Assembly (NCBI RefSeq): GCF_004000235.1
Contig: NZ_RCIO01000001.1
Location: 62,001-126,000 of the forward strand
Direction: 5' to 3'
DNA from: Mesorhizobium sp. Z1-4
GTDB lineage: Bacteria > Pseudomonadota > Alphaproteobacteria > Rhizobiales > Rhizobiaceae
DNA length: 64,000 nt
Made by a program: the position numbers and the translations under genes. Shown here piece after piece: positions 19,896-30,937 of the stretch. The notes beneath the pieces were generated by a model, which worked only from the letters and a program-made list of their open reading frames with translations, was not told the DNA's origin and did not search any database. The stretch's first letter is position 1; each line of letters begins with the position of its first letter.

Positions 19896-20381
19896 ATGAC
19901 GATTTCCGTTGGCGAAAAACTGCCCGACTGCAAACTGAAGCGCGCCTCGTCCGAAGGGCCGGCGGACACTTCGACTGCAGACTACTTTGCCGGCCGGAAG
20001 GTCGTTCTGTTCGGCGTACCCGGCGCCTTCACCCCGACCTGCTCGAACAGCCATCTGCCCGGCTTCGTCGAGAACCGCGATGCTATTCTGGCCAAGGGCG
20101 TCGACGCCATTGCCGTCGTCTCGGTGAACGACCACCATGTCATGGCTGCCTGGGCACGCTTTTCCGGCGCGGAAGACAAGATCGACTTCATCGCCGACGG
20201 CAACGCGGAGTTCGTTGACGCGATGGGGCTTTCGCTGGATGCATCGGCCGCCGGTATGGGCCGGCGCTCGCAGCGGTTCTCGATGATCGTCGACAACGGC
20301 GTTGTCACCGCCGTGAACACCGGCGACAAGCCCGGTCAGGCCGAGATCACAGGTGCCGCGCGCATTCTCGAACAGTTGTGA
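19896..20381 (+). CDS. Atypical 2-Cys peroxiredoxin (Prx5 family)
   Basis: A 161-residue cytoplasmic peroxidase that reduces H2O2 and organic hydroperoxides. The peroxidatic Cys is in the signature VPGAFTPTCS, preceded by VVLFG. The region MGRRSQRFSMIVDNG is typical of the AhpE/Prx5 group. No second obvious resolving cysteine is seen, so it may use glutaredoxin or GSH like plant-type PrxII. It is the last plus-strand gene before the long minus-strand cluster and has an unusual palindrome in its leader. Confidence 0.92.
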   Translation: MTISVGEKLPDCKLKRASSEGPADTSTADYFAGRKVVLFGVPGAFTPTCSNSHLPGFVENRDAILAKGVDAIAVVSVNDHHVMAAWARFSGAEDKIDFIADGNAEFVDAMGLSLDASAAGMGRRSQRFSMIVDNGVVTAVNTGDKPGQAEITGAARILEQL

Positions 20382-20387
20382 GGCTGG

Positions 20388-20843
20388 TTAGCGCTTCGCG
20401 CCATCGGGCTTGAATTCAGCCATGCCTTCGCGGGCCAGCTCGTCGGCGCGTTCGTTTTCAGGGTGGCCGGCGTGCCCCTTAACCCAGTGCCAGCTGATCT
20501 CGTGGCGGCGGGAGAGCGCATCGAGTTCCTGCCACAGCTCGGCGTTCTTGACCGGCTTTTTCGCGGCCGTTTTCCAGCCATTGCGCTTCCAGCCGTGGAT
20601 CCAGCCGGATATGCCGTCTTTGACGTAGACGGAGTCCGTATAAAGATCGATGCGGTGCGGGCCGCCCTTCAACGCCTCCAGAGCGCGGATGGCCGCCAGC
20701 AGTTCCATGCGGTTGTTTGTGGTTTGCGCCTCGCCGCCGCACAGCTCTTTCTCGTTGCCATTGTAACGCAGAATGGCACCCCATCCGCCCGGACCAGGAT
20801 TGCCCGAACACGCGCCGTCGGTGAAGATTTCAACGGTCTTCAT
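20388..20843 (-). CDS. rnhA: Ribonuclease HI
   Basis: A 151-residue enzyme that cuts RNA in RNA:DNA hybrids. The four acidic active-site residues are visible in FTDGAC, MELLAAI, YTDSVYV and NERADELA, with the family ending [12 protein letters not shown]. It overlaps the stop of thrB by four bases (ATGA), so it is the last gene of the thrB-rnhA pair. The length is normal for bacterial RNase HI. Confidence 0.96.
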   Translation of the reverse strand: MKTVEIFTDGACSGNPGPGGWGAILRYNGNEKELCGGEAQTTNNRMELLAAIRALEALKGGPHRIDLYTDSVYVKDGISGWIHGWKRNGWKTAAKKPVKNAELWQELDALSRRHEISWHWVKGHAGHPENERADELAREGMAEFKPDGAKR

Positions 20844-21805
20844 GTGTCGAGACCGTATTCGGAAGCGGAATGGACCGCGCGGTGGAAGCGGACGCGACGC
20901 AGATATTCCTTGGGGTCACGTTTCTGGATCATGGCGCCGTCGGGCACATGCAGCCAGTCGTAGAGCCGGGTCATCAGGAAACGCAATGCGGAGCCGTGCG
21001 CCAGAACCGGCAGGGCGGCACCTTCGGACAGCGCGAGCGGGCGGACCGACTGATACCCGGCAAGAAGCGCGCGGCCCTTGGTCAGGTTGAAGGAAAAATC
21101 CTTCTCGAAACACCAGGCATTGAGGCACGTCGCGAGATCGTAGGCATAGAAATCGTTACAGGCGAAATAGAAGTCGATCAGACCCGACAACCGGTCGCCG
21201 AGAAAAAAGACGTTGTCGGGAAAAAGATCGGCGTGGATAACCCCCTCCGGCAGGCCTGACGGCCAAGCGGCTTCGAGCGCGGCAAAGTCCGCCTCAACCT
21301 CGTTGGCGAGACCGCGCTCTACCTCGTCCGCCCGGTCGCGGGCGCCCGCCCACAGCGCCTTCCAGCCCGGTATCGCCATCGCGTTTTGCCGGGTGAGCTC
21401 GAAATCGGCGCCCGCCCGGTGCAACTCGGCCAACGCCTTGCCCACCTCGCGGCAATGCGCAGCGCTTGGCCGGCGGACCCAGAACCCTTCGATGAACGTA
21501 ATAATTGCCGCGGGCCGGCCTGCAATCTCGCCCATCAGCGCACCATCGCGGCGCTGAACCGGCAGCGGACATGAGATGCCCTTGTTCGCCAGATGCTGCA
21601 TCAGGCCCAGAAAAAAGGGCAGGTCTGCCTTGTCTACGCGTTTCTCGTAGAGCGTCAGGATGAACTCGCCTGCGCTGGTGTGCAGCATGTAGTTCGAGTT
21701 TTCCGATCCCTCGGCGATGCCGCGATAGGAGCGCAGCCCGCCGATATCGTACTCGCCGAGAAACGCCGCCAGTTCGGTTTCGGTGATGTCCGTGTAGACG
21801 GCCAT
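20840..21805 (-). CDS. thrB: Homoserine kinase (APH-fold type)
   Basis: A 321-residue kinase of the choline-kinase/APH fold that phosphorylates homoserine in threonine synthesis; this is the ThrB form used by alphaproteobacteria, not the GHMP kinase of E. coli. The catalytic loop [12 protein letters not shown] and Mg2+-binding segment [18 protein letters not shown] are intact, and the start [16 protein letters not shown] is family-typical. It follows ispH by five bases and precedes rnhA with a four-base overlap; its product feeds ThrC, encoded at 12064. Confidence 0.94.
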   Translation of the reverse strand: MAVYTDITETELAAFLGEYDIGGLRSYRGIAEGSENSNYMLHTSAGEFILTLYEKRVDKADLPFFLGLMQHLANKGISCPLPVQRRDGALMGEIAGRPAAIITFIEGFWVRRPSAAHCREVGKALAELHRAGADFELTRQNAMAIPGWKALWAGARDRADEVERGLANEVEADFAALEAAWPSGLPEGVIHADLFPDNVFFLGDRLSGLIDFYFACNDFYAYDLATCLNAWCFEKDFSFNLTKGRALLAGYQSVRPLALSEGAALPVLAHGSALRFLMTRLYDWLHVPDGAMIQKRDPKEYLRRVRFHRAVHSASEYGLDT

Positions 21806-21810
21806 GAACC

Positions 21811-22839
21811 TCAGGCCGCTCCGTTTACGAACGCCATATCGGCAGCGGTGATCTCGGTGTCGCGCAATTCGCGATTGACCGGGAAGTTCTCGTCCTCGCG
21901 CACAGTGAGTGCGATTTCCACATTCACGTCGAAGCGCTGACGGAAAGCCTCGATGATTTCATCGACGATGATCTCGGGTGCGGATGCGCCGGCAGAAAGC
22001 CCTATGCTCGTTGCGCCGGCGAGAGTGTCCCACGGAATTTCGCTGGCGCGCTGCACAAGAAGACCGCGCCTGGCACCTGCACGTTCGGCGACTTCCACGA
22101 GACGGCGGGAGTTGGACGAGTTGGGGGCGCCGACAACAAGGAAAAGGTCGGTTCCGGGTGCGGCGAGCTTCACAGCCTCCTGGCGGTTCGTGGTGGCGTA
22201 GCAGATCGATTCCGACGCCGGCGGCTGCAGTGACGGAAAACGCTCTTCCAGCGCCCGAATTACGCCTGCGGTGTCTTCCACCGACAGAGTGGTCTGAGTG
22301 ACATAACCCAGCGCCTGCGGGTCCGGCGGCGCGATGCGCTCGACATCGGCCTCCGTCTCGACAAGCGTCACAGTCCCAGGCTCAAGCTGACCCATCGTGC
22401 CAATCACTTCCGGATGCCCGGCATGGCCGACCAGAAGCACGTGGCGGCCGAGGCGGCGATGACGCATCGCCTGTTTGTGAACCTTCGAAACCAGCGGACA
22501 GGTCGCATCGAGATAGAAAAGGTCGCGGGCTTCCGCGTCGGCCGGCACCGACTTGGGCACACCGTGAGCGGAAAAGACGACCGGCCTGTCGCGATGTTCG
22601 GCCGGGATTTCGCTCAGCTCTTCGATGAAGATTGCCCCGCGGTCGCGCAATCCGTCCACAACGTAACGGTTGTGCACGATCTCGTGCCGCACATAGACCG
22701 GCTTGCCGTATTTTTTCAGCGCCAGCACCACAATCTGGATTGCCCGGTCGACCCCGGCACAAAAACCGCGCGGCTCGCACAGCTTGATGACGAGGTGTGT
22801 CTTGTCGGAATTTTCGGCGGTCGTTGCTGAAGCGTTCAT
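21811..22839 (-). CDS. ispH: 4-hydroxy-3-methylbut-2-enyl diphosphate reductase
   Basis: A 342-residue [4Fe-4S] enzyme that makes IPP and DMAPP at the end of the MEP pathway, complementing dxs in this window. The three cluster cysteines are in [25 protein letters not shown] and [10 protein letters not shown]. The ATG at 22839 is used: the alternative reading upstream to 22944 runs into the SURF1 gene. It is 47 bases after the SURF1 stop in the long minus-strand cluster. Confidence 0.96.
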   Translation of the reverse strand: MNASATTAENSDKTHLVIKLCEPRGFCAGVDRAIQIVVLALKKYGKPVYVRHEIVHNRYVVDGLRDRGAIFIEELSEIPAEHRDRPVVFSAHGVPKSVPADAEARDLFYLDATCPLVSKVHKQAMRHRRLGRHVLLVGHAGHPEVIGTMGQLEPGTVTLVETEADVERIAPPDPQALGYVTQTTLSVEDTAGVIRALEERFPSLQPPASESICYATTNRQEAVKLAAPGTDLFLVVGAPNSSNSRRLVEVAERAGARRGLLVQRASEIPWDTLAGATSIGLSAGASAPEIIVDEIIEAFRQRFDVNVEIALTVREDENFPVNRELRDTEITAADMAFVNGAA

Positions 22840-22885
22840 GCTGCGCAGATGGAGGTTCGCGGCAGGGCCTGTCAAGGGCGGGTTG

Positions 22886-23635
22886 CTATGCCGCGCGACC
22901 GCGCCGGAAGCGGAAGAGAGCAACGCCGACCAGAGCGGCTGCAAGGCCGTACCAGGTCACCGCATATTGCAGATGGTTGTTCGGCAGATCGATCAGAGTC
23001 ACGCCGCCCACAGGCAGGCCACCCGGATTCGGTGCCCCGCCGGCATCGACGAAAAACGGCACGATTTCGATACCCCGGGGCAAGTTCGCAGTCGCCGACA
23101 TCGCTGCAATGTCCTTCCAGTAGAAGACATTCTTGCCAGGTTCGTTCTCGGGCACCATGAATGAAGGCTTTTCCCGCAGCGGATCGCGGGCAAGGCCGGC
23201 GATCTCCACCGGACCGGCGACCTGGCCGTCCGCACGCGTGGCCGCGTCCTTGCGGTCGTACGGCACAAAGCCACGGTTGACGATGATAACGCGGCCGTCG
23301 TCCAGCATCAGGGGCGTGTAGACGTTGAAACCCGATTGCCCCTTCCAGGTTGAGAAAAAGTGGCGTTCACCGGCATGGTGAAACGTGCCCGTCACCTCGA
23401 CAGGCCAGTATTCGACGCCAGCGCCTTCCGCAAAGCGCCGCTCCATCTCGGCGAGTGTGACAGGCTGCGCCTTGGTGCGGGCGTCGATGTCGGCAAGCAG
23501 GCCTTCCTTCCACTGAAGGCGATAGACCTGCCAGGTGCCCAGCGCCATGAGGATGAAGAAGGCGCATGCCAGGACAATCAGCACGCCGGCAGAGAGCCGC
23601 GCCCTATTGCCAGACGTTTTGGCTACACCGTTCAC
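22886..23635 (-). CDS. SURF1-family cytochrome oxidase assembly protein
   Basis: A 249-residue inner-membrane protein needed for efficient heme a insertion into CtaD. It shows the expected architecture: a TM near residues 15-35 ([18 protein letters not shown]), a periplasmic domain with the block [14 protein letters not shown], and a second TM near the C-terminus ([18 protein letters not shown]). It overlaps the DUF983 gene by four bases (ATGA). In rhizobia it lies downstream of ctaE as here. Confidence 0.93.
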   Translation of the reverse strand: MNGVAKTSGNRARLSAGVLIVLACAFFILMALGTWQVYRLQWKEGLLADIDARTKAQPVTLAEMERRFAEGAGVEYWPVEVTGTFHHAGERHFFSTWKGQSGFNVYTPLMLDDGRVIIVNRGFVPYDRKDAATRADGQVAGPVEIAGLARDPLREKPSFMVPENEPGKNVFYWKDIAAMSATANLPRGIEIVPFFVDAGGAPNPGGLPVGGVTLIDLPNNHLQYAVTWYGLAAALVGVALFRFRRGRAA

Positions 23636-24033
23636 CGGTCACCGCCCAGCCGCCCCTCGGCAGCCTTGTTGCGGTATTGCAGTGTGATCAGCACACCCTT
23701 CATCAAGCGCAGGGCAGTCAGGCACAGGGCGACCGCGAGCGGAATCCAGATCAGGAAATGAACAACGAGCGGCGGGTTGAGGCTTACCTCCATCCACAGC
23801 GCCAGCCCGACAACGATGAAGCCGATAATCAGGATGACGAATACGGCCGGCCCATCGCCCGCATCAGCAAAACCGTAGTCCAGGCCACACACTCCGCAGC
23901 CTTTGCCTACCGTCAGGAAGCCTGAAAACAGGCGCCCCTCGCCGCATCTGGGGCAGCGGCCCGAAAGACCGGCCTTGACCGGGTCGACCGGGGGCCAGAT
24001 TGCGGTGTCCCTGTTGTGCATGTCCTCTTTCAT
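23632..24033 (-). CDS. DUF983 membrane protein of the cta cluster
   Basis: A 133-residue protein. A zinc-ribbon-like N-terminus (GRCPRCGEGRLFSGFLTVGKGCGVCGLDYG) with two CxxC pairs leads into two membrane helices (VFVILIIGFIVVGLALWMEV and FLIWIPLAVALCLTALRL). This DUF983 layout is conserved beside cytochrome c oxidase genes in alphaproteobacteria, though its function is unknown; the Cys pairs suggest metal handling. The start at 24033 is set by an ATGA overlap with the preceding L,D-transpeptidase reading frame and gives a normal length. An in-frame ATG at 24021 is an alternative. Confidence 0.85.
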   Translation of the reverse strand: MKEDMHNRDTAIWPPVDPVKAGLSGRCPRCGEGRLFSGFLTVGKGCGVCGLDYGFADAGDGPAVFVILIIGFIVVGLALWMEVSLNPPLVVHFLIWIPLAVALCLTALRLMKGVLITLQYRNKAAEGRLGGDR

Positions 24034-24530
24034 GGCCTGATCTCGATCGGTGTTCCGTTGTCGACCATTTCCCATATCTCGTCCATGTCGGCATTGGTCA
24101 CGGCAATGCAGCCGTCGGTCCAGTCAGCCATCTGGAGAAGCCACGACCACCACCCAAATCCATTCGGCTGTCCGTGGATCATGATATCGCCGCCGGGGCT
24201 GTAGCCGGCCGTTGCGGCTGCTGCACGGTCATCGGCGTCCGGATATGAGATGTGAATGGACAGATGAAACGCGCTGTTCGGATTGCGCCAGTCCAGCACA
24301 TAGCGGCCTTCAGGAGTTCGCTCGTCGCCTTCGCGCTGCTTGTGACCGACCGGCGCATCGCCCAGCGCAATCTCGTATGTACGTACCGCTTGGCCCCCTT
24401 ATAGCAGGATCATCTGCCGAGCCGCCTTTTCGACAACCACAAGGTCAATGCGCTGATCGTCCTTTGCGTGCGCCGCGGACAGGGTCACCAATGCAAAAAA
24501 GAAAATGGCGGCACGAAAGCTGATTTTCAT
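24030..24530 (-). pseudogene. L,D-transpeptidase (YkuD domain), interrupted by an in-frame TAA
   Basis: Read from ATG at 24530, the frame codes a signal peptide (MKISFRAAIFFFALVTLSAA) and the start of a YkuD domain up to ARQMILL, then meets TAA at 24401-24399, and continues in the same frame through EIALGDAPVGHKQREGDERT, HGQPNG and the catalytic motif DWTDGCIAV to TGA at 24030. Both halves are coherent protein with no frameshift, so a single nonsense change (most simply AAA or GAA to TAA) splits the gene. Without it the product would be about 166 residues, crosslinking peptidoglycan or lipoprotein in the periplasm. The downstream half could start only at GTG 24299, without signal peptide. Sequencing error or readthrough cannot be excluded. 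The DUF983 gene overlaps its stop. Confidence 0.8.
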
Positions 24531-24576
24531 GCCGCCATCACATCACTCGAATGCGTCCAAACGCGGACGCGGGTGG

Positions 24577-25455
24577 CTAGTGTGCCGCTATCGTCGCCCC
24601 TGCAGACGCCCAGACATAAACGCAGGCGAACAGGAACAGCCAGACCACGTCAACGAAGTGCCAGTACCAGGCGGCAGCCTCGAAGCCGAAATGCTGCTGC
24701 GGCGTAAAGTGCCCTGCCATCGCACGGAACAGACAGACGAGAAGGAAGATCGTTCCGATCAGAACGTGGAACCCATGGAAGCCGGTCGCCATGAAGAACG
24801 TCGCTCCGTAGATCGACTGCGAGAACTGGAACGGCGCCTCGGCGTATTCGTATGCCTGCACGCAAGTGAAGAGCACACCGAGCACAACTGTCAGGGCAAG
24901 ACCCCGGATGAGGCCCTTGCGGTCATTGTGCAGCAGAGCATGGTGAGCCCAGGTGACGGTCGTGCCCGACAGAAGCAGGATGATGGTGTTGTAGAGCGGC
25001 AGGTGCCAGGGGTCGAGCACCTCGATACCCTCCGGCGGCCAGTGACCGCCAGTGTATTCCAGACGCGATACCTGAATGGCCTCGTTGGCAAACAGGCTTG
25101 CGTCGAAAAACGCCCAAAACCAAGCGACAAAGAACATCACCTCGGAGGCGATGAACATGATCATCCCGTAGCGCAGGTGCAGCGAAACCACGCGTGTGTG
25201 GTCGCCCTGATGGGCTTCCTTGATCGTGTCCGACCACCACGCAAACATCACATAAAGAACGATCGCGAAGCCGACGAAGAACAGCCAGGGATTGGCAAGG
25301 TTGATACCGAAAAGCGGGAACTCGCCGCCGTTCAGATAACGCATCCAGGCGACGCCGCCCAGTGCCATGATCAGCGCGCCGACAGCGCCGAGAACCGGCC
25401 ACGGACTCGGATCTACGAGATGGTAATCGTGATGTTTGGCGTGTGAGTCAGCCAT
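24577..25455 (-). CDS. ctaE: Cytochrome c oxidase subunit III
   Basis: A 292-residue seven-helix subunit of the aa3-type heme-copper oxidase. The start MADSHAKHHDYHLVDPSPWP at 25455 follows a G-rich ribosome site; the longer reading to 25524 overlaps ctaG. Typical blocks are WWSDTIKEAHQGDHT, FFVAWFWAFFDASL, VTWAHHALL, FFMATGFHGFHVLIGT and WYWHFVDVVWLFLF. The gene is one base from the ctaG stop and 46 bases from the interrupted L,D-transpeptidase. Confidence 0.96.
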   Translation of the reverse strand: MADSHAKHHDYHLVDPSPWPVLGAVGALIMALGGVAWMRYLNGGEFPLFGINLANPWLFFVGFAIVLYVMFAWWSDTIKEAHQGDHTRVVSLHLRYGMIMFIASEVMFFVAWFWAFFDASLFANEAIQVSRLEYTGGHWPPEGIEVLDPWHLPLYNTIILLLSGTTVTWAHHALLHNDRKGLIRGLALTVVLGVLFTCVQAYEYAEAPFQFSQSIYGATFFMATGFHGFHVLIGTIFLLVCLFRAMAGHFTPQQHFGFEAAAWYWHFVDVVWLFLFACVYVWASAGATIAAH

Positions 25456-25456
25456 T

Positions 25457-26068
25457 TCAACCCCCGAGATTGTTGCCGGTTTTGGGCAATGAGACGGATT
25501 CTGCTTCCGGCGACGGTTCGTCAACCGGATAGAAGGTGTAGGACAGTGTTATGGTGCGAATGTTCTTCAATTCGGGAAGATCGACGATTTCCGGATCGAT
25601 GTAGAAAACGACCGGCATTTCGATCTCTTCCCCTGGCGTAAGCTTGGTATCGGTGAAGCAGAAACACTCGACCTTCATGAAGTAACCGCCTGCAAGCGGC
25701 GGCGTCACGTTAAAGGACGAACGGCCCCAGGTCGGATTGCCGGCCAGGTTTTTGGCGCGATAGGCAATCTGCACAGTCTCGCCGATCTTCATCGTCACGT
25801 CGCGCTCGACAGGCTGGAAATCCCAGGCAAGACCGGCAGAGGTGTTGGCGTCGAACCGCACCGTGATCTTTTCGTCGAGAATGCTGCCCGAATACTGGGT
25901 CTCTGCCCGCTGCGTGGTACCGCCGAAGCCGGTGACCTGACAGAAGAGCTGATAGAGCGGAACAGCGGCGTATGCCATGCCGATCATGCCGACGAAAAAC
26001 GCAGCGCACAGCATGGCGATGACACCGTTGCTGAAGCTCTTGCCGCCGTCGGTCGTGCGTTCGCTCAT
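25457..26068 (-). CDS. ctaG: Cytochrome c oxidase assembly protein CtaG (Cox11)
   Basis: A 203-residue copper chaperone that delivers Cu(B) to subunit I. It has one N-terminal membrane anchor (AMLCAAFFVGMIGMAYAAVPLYQLFCQ), and a periplasmic domain with the Cox11 copper motif CFCFTDTKL. The ATG at 26068 has TGAGG just upstream; a longer reading to 26128 overlaps coxF. It is part of the ctaB-coxF-ctaG-ctaE run. Confidence 0.95.
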   Translation of the reverse strand: MSERTTDGGKSFSNGVIAMLCAAFFVGMIGMAYAAVPLYQLFCQVTGFGGTTQRAETQYSGSILDEKITVRFDANTSAGLAWDFQPVERDVTMKIGETVQIAYRAKNLAGNPTWGRSSFNVTPPLAGGYFMKVECFCFTDTKLTPGEEIEMPVVFYIDPEIVDLPELKNIRTITLSYTFYPVDEPSPEAESVSLPKTGNNLGG

Positions 26069-26075
26069 GACTGCC

Positions 26076-26240
26076 TCAGAACGACCGGTCGAGTATGGAC
26101 GGGCCGAATTTGACCAGCGTGGTGACATAGAAGATCACGACCAGAGCGGCGAGCGCCAGCCCGAGTGCAACCGAACGGCTGCGGCGCGCCTTCTTCTGCG
26201 CGTCGGTAAGATCGACGAATTCCTGATCGGCCGGCTTCAT
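26076..26240 (-). CDS. coxF: Small CoxF-type membrane protein of the cta operon
   Basis: A 54-residue protein, too short for most gene finders: it starts [20 protein letters not shown], then has one membrane helix ([20 protein letters not shown]) and ends [11 protein letters not shown]. Its ATG shares one base with the ctaB stop (TGATG), and its stop is seven bases before the ctaG start, so it is locked into the operon. Small ORFs of this type occupy the same slot in rhizobial cta clusters; the function is not established, though oxidase assembly is likely. Confidence 0.85.
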   Translation of the reverse strand: MKPADQEFVDLTDAQKKARRSRSVALGLALAALVVIFYVTTLVKFGPSILDRSF

Positions 26241-27160
26241 CACATAAAGCTCCGAAGCACGATGCTGTCTGCCAGCACGAGCGCGAAAATCGCAAAAAGA
26301 TAGAGAAGGGAATAACCGAATAGCGCTTTGGCGGGCCTGGTGTCGACCGTGGTCAGCACGCGGTAGGCATACCAGACGAAGCCGATGCCAAGCACCGAAG
26401 CGGCGGCGCCATAGACCATTGACGAAAAGCCAAACGCCCAGGGCAGAACACCCGCGGCTGCAACAAGCAGCGAATAAGCAAATATCTGGCGGCGCGTCGC
26501 CGTTTCGCCGGCCACGTTCGGCAGCATCGGAATACCCGCCTTGCCGTAGTCAGTTTGCGAAAACAGGGCGAGCGCCCAGAAATGCGGCGGGGTCCACAGG
26601 AAGATGATCAGAAAGAGGATCACGCTTTCGAGGCCGATCGCGCCCGTTGCCGCGGTCCAGCCGATCATTGGCGGGAACGCGCCGGCAGCACCGCCGATGA
26701 CGATGTTCTGGGGCGTCGAACGCTTCAGCCACATCGTGTAGACAACGGCATAGAAGAAAATGGTGAAAGCCAGCATCGCAGCGGCCAGCCAATTGGCGAC
26801 AAGCCCGAGCGTGACGACGGAAAATACCGAAAGCACGAGGCCGAAAGCGAGCGCGTCAGTCGCGCTCATCCTGCCGGCCGGTACAGGGCGGCCCGCCGTG
26901 CGCGCCATCACCCGGTCGATGTCTGCGTCGTACCACATGTTGAGTGCACCGGACGCGCCGGCACCGACGGCGATCGCCAGGATCGAGATTACAGCAATGA
27001 ACGGGTTCGGCCATTCAGGTGCAATCGCGAGGCCGACAAAGGCCGTAAACACGACGAGCGACATTACACGCGGCTTCAGCAGGGCGATATAATCGCCCGC
27101 GGTCGCCTCGAATACCGAGCCGTCGGTATCGTCAATATGTCGTGCGTCGGCGATTGCCAT
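26240..27160 (-). CDS. ctaB: Protoheme IX farnesyltransferase (heme O synthase)
   Basis: A 306-residue UbiA-fold membrane enzyme that farnesylates heme b to heme O for the oxidase. The first aspartate motif [19 protein letters not shown] is intact, as is the region [13 protein letters not shown]. About nine helices are visible. The gene is 69 bases from ctaD, the spacer holding a strong RNA hairpin, and shares one base with coxF. Confidence 0.96.
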   Translation of the reverse strand: MAIADARHIDDTDGSVFEATAGDYIALLKPRVMSLVVFTAFVGLAIAPEWPNPFIAVISILAIAVGAGASGALNMWYDADIDRVMARTAGRPVPAGRMSATDALAFGLVLSVFSVVTLGLVANWLAAAMLAFTIFFYAVVYTMWLKRSTPQNIVIGGAAGAFPPMIGWTAATGAIGLESVILFLIIFLWTPPHFWALALFSQTDYGKAGIPMLPNVAGETATRRQIFAYSLLVAAAGVLPWAFGFSSMVYGAAASVLGIGFVWYAYRVLTTVDTRPAKALFGYSLLYLFAIFALVLADSIVLRSFM

Positions 27161-27189
27161 TGCTCTTTTCCGGTCAATTCGACTGGCAA

Positions 27190-27214
27190 GGCCGCCGGGT
27201 GTTTGCCGGCGGCC
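27190..27214 (-). repeat. 9-bp perfect hairpin between ctaD and ctaB
   Basis: GGCCGCCGG and CCGGCGGCC flank the seven-base loop GTGTTTG. It lies 15 bases after the ctaD stop and 29 bases before the ctaB start on the minus strand. There is no T-run after it, so it looks more like an mRNA stability or processing element than a full terminator, and could set CtaD above CtaB levels. Confidence 0.6.
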
Positions 27215-27229
27215 GCCATCTCATCTGCC

Positions 27230-29789
<2,560 letters not shown>

Positions 29790-30177
29790 TATCCTCAATC
29801 TCTTCGGATCGGCCTCGCCGGAACATAACGCCTTCGCACCGATCTTTCATTCTGCAACAGAACGCGATCAGCACCGGCACGGAATCCCGGCGTTTTCCGG
29901 CGACGTTCAAACCATACTCTCATTGCGACCGCAAGGAACCCGTCGGTGCCAAGATGCGGCATTTTTGCGCGCGCTGCAGGGCCGTCTTGCGCCTGTCCGG
30001 CGAATGCAGCCATGAGGTGTAACGGCTTCAGCGCGATAGTGGCGGCCGCGCAAGTGTCGCATTTCGGTCGGATTTGACGATCAATAGGCTTGGTCAAAGG
30101 TGCCGGCGCCAGCCTCGCACATTCTTCCGCTTGTATTCGCACCACGCTACATTTCCGTGATTCGCTTGGGAGCTGAC
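29790..30177. other. 388-base intergenic region between ctaC and ialB
   Basis: No gene with codon-like structure is seen. It must hold the promoter of the ctaC operon leftwards and of ialB rightwards; no clear -35/-10 pair could be picked for ctaC. At 30073-30098 an inverted repeat TTTGAC ... GTCAAA with a 14-base spacer overlaps a TTGACG that could be the ialB -35 box. This last point is weak. Confidence 0.4.
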
Positions 30178-30693
30178 ATGACGAACATCCCGTTCCGGGC
30201 AACGATGAGCGCGCTGGCAGCGGCGCTTCTTTTGTCTGCGCCGCTTCAAGCCGCGGCTCAGCAGGCCGGAACCGTGCGTTCCACGCATGGTGCATGGTCG
30301 ATCATCTGCGATACGCCGCCCGGAAGCAGCTCCGAACAATGCGCCATGATGCAGAACGTGATCGCCGAGGATCGTCCGGAGGTCGGGCTTTCAGTGGTTG
30401 TGTTGAGAACCGCGGACAACAAGGCCGAGATACTGCGCGTACTGGCACCGCTTGGCGTGCTTCTGCCCAACGGGCTCGGCCTCAATGTCGACGGCCAGGA
30501 TATCGGCCGCGCCTATTTTGTGCGGTGCTTCCAGGACGGCTGTTATGCCGAAGTCATTCTCGAGCCACAGCTTCTGGAAACGCTAAAGACAGGCGCCGCG
30601 GCAACGTTCATCGTATTCCAGACGCCTGAAGAGGGCATAGGAATACCGGTCGATCTCACCGGGTTTGGCGAAGGTTTCGGCGCCCTGCCCTGA
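30178..30693 (+). CDS. Invasion-associated locus B (IalB) family periplasmic protein
   Basis: A 171-residue exported protein. The ATG at 30178 follows GGGAG and yields a signal peptide ending at LQAAAQQ. The mature part has the IalB pattern: GAWSIICDTP, then SEQCAMMQ, and the pair RCFQDGCYAE that should form a disulfide, ending with VDLTGFGEGFGAL. The family is common in rhizobia and Bartonella; in Bartonella it helps invasion of erythrocytes, elsewhere the role is unclear and no invasion function should be assumed. It overlaps a small minus-strand membrane ORF by 38 bases at its 3' end. Confidence 0.9.
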   Translation: MTNIPFRATMSALAAALLLSAPLQAAAQQAGTVRSTHGAWSIICDTPPGSSSEQCAMMQNVIAEDRPEVGLSVVVLRTADNKAEILRVLAPLGVLLPNGLGLNVDGQDIGRAYFVRCFQDGCYAEVILEPQLLETLKTGAAATFIVFQTPEEGIGIPVDLTGFGEGFGALP

Positions 30694-30838
30694 TGCGCTG
30701 TCGCAACGCAACGGCGATTCCGAGGCCGCCAGCAGCGCCAATGCCGGCTCCGGCAAGCGCATAATCCCAGCCAAACAAGGCACCCGAAACAGCGCCCGCA
30801 ATCAGTCCGGTGGCAATCCAGCGTATGTAAAGCGCCAA
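30656..30838 (-). CDS. Small two-helix Gly/Ala-rich membrane protein
   Basis: A 60-residue ORF starting with TTG at 30838 and preceded by AAGGGAG six to seven bases upstream. It codes two hydrophobic segments rich in Gly and Ala (WIATGLIAGAVSGALFGW and ALAGAGIGAAGGLGIAVAL), then a basic tail (RQRIRAGRRNLRQTR). This is a plausible inner-membrane mini-protein, unrecognised by family. Its 3' end overlaps ialB on the other strand by 38 bases. Support is the good ribosome site and membrane-like composition; no neighbour confirms it. Confidence 0.5.
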   Translation of the reverse strand: MALYIRWIATGLIAGAVSGALFGWDYALAGAGIGAAGGLGIAVALRQRIRAGRRNLRQTR

Positions 30839-30937
30839 GCCGATCTCCCTTGCCCCGCACCAAAGCTGTCACGGGTGCAATTCCCGTGCAATCGCCTATA
30901 TAGCCGAGACAGCACCAGTTCGCATCGGAGCTCCAGC

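Noticed and set aside
24299-24401. A frameshift, rather than a nonsense codon, in the L,D-transpeptidase
   Set aside because: Translation continues in the same frame on both sides of the TAA with family-consistent residues, so no insertion or deletion is needed.
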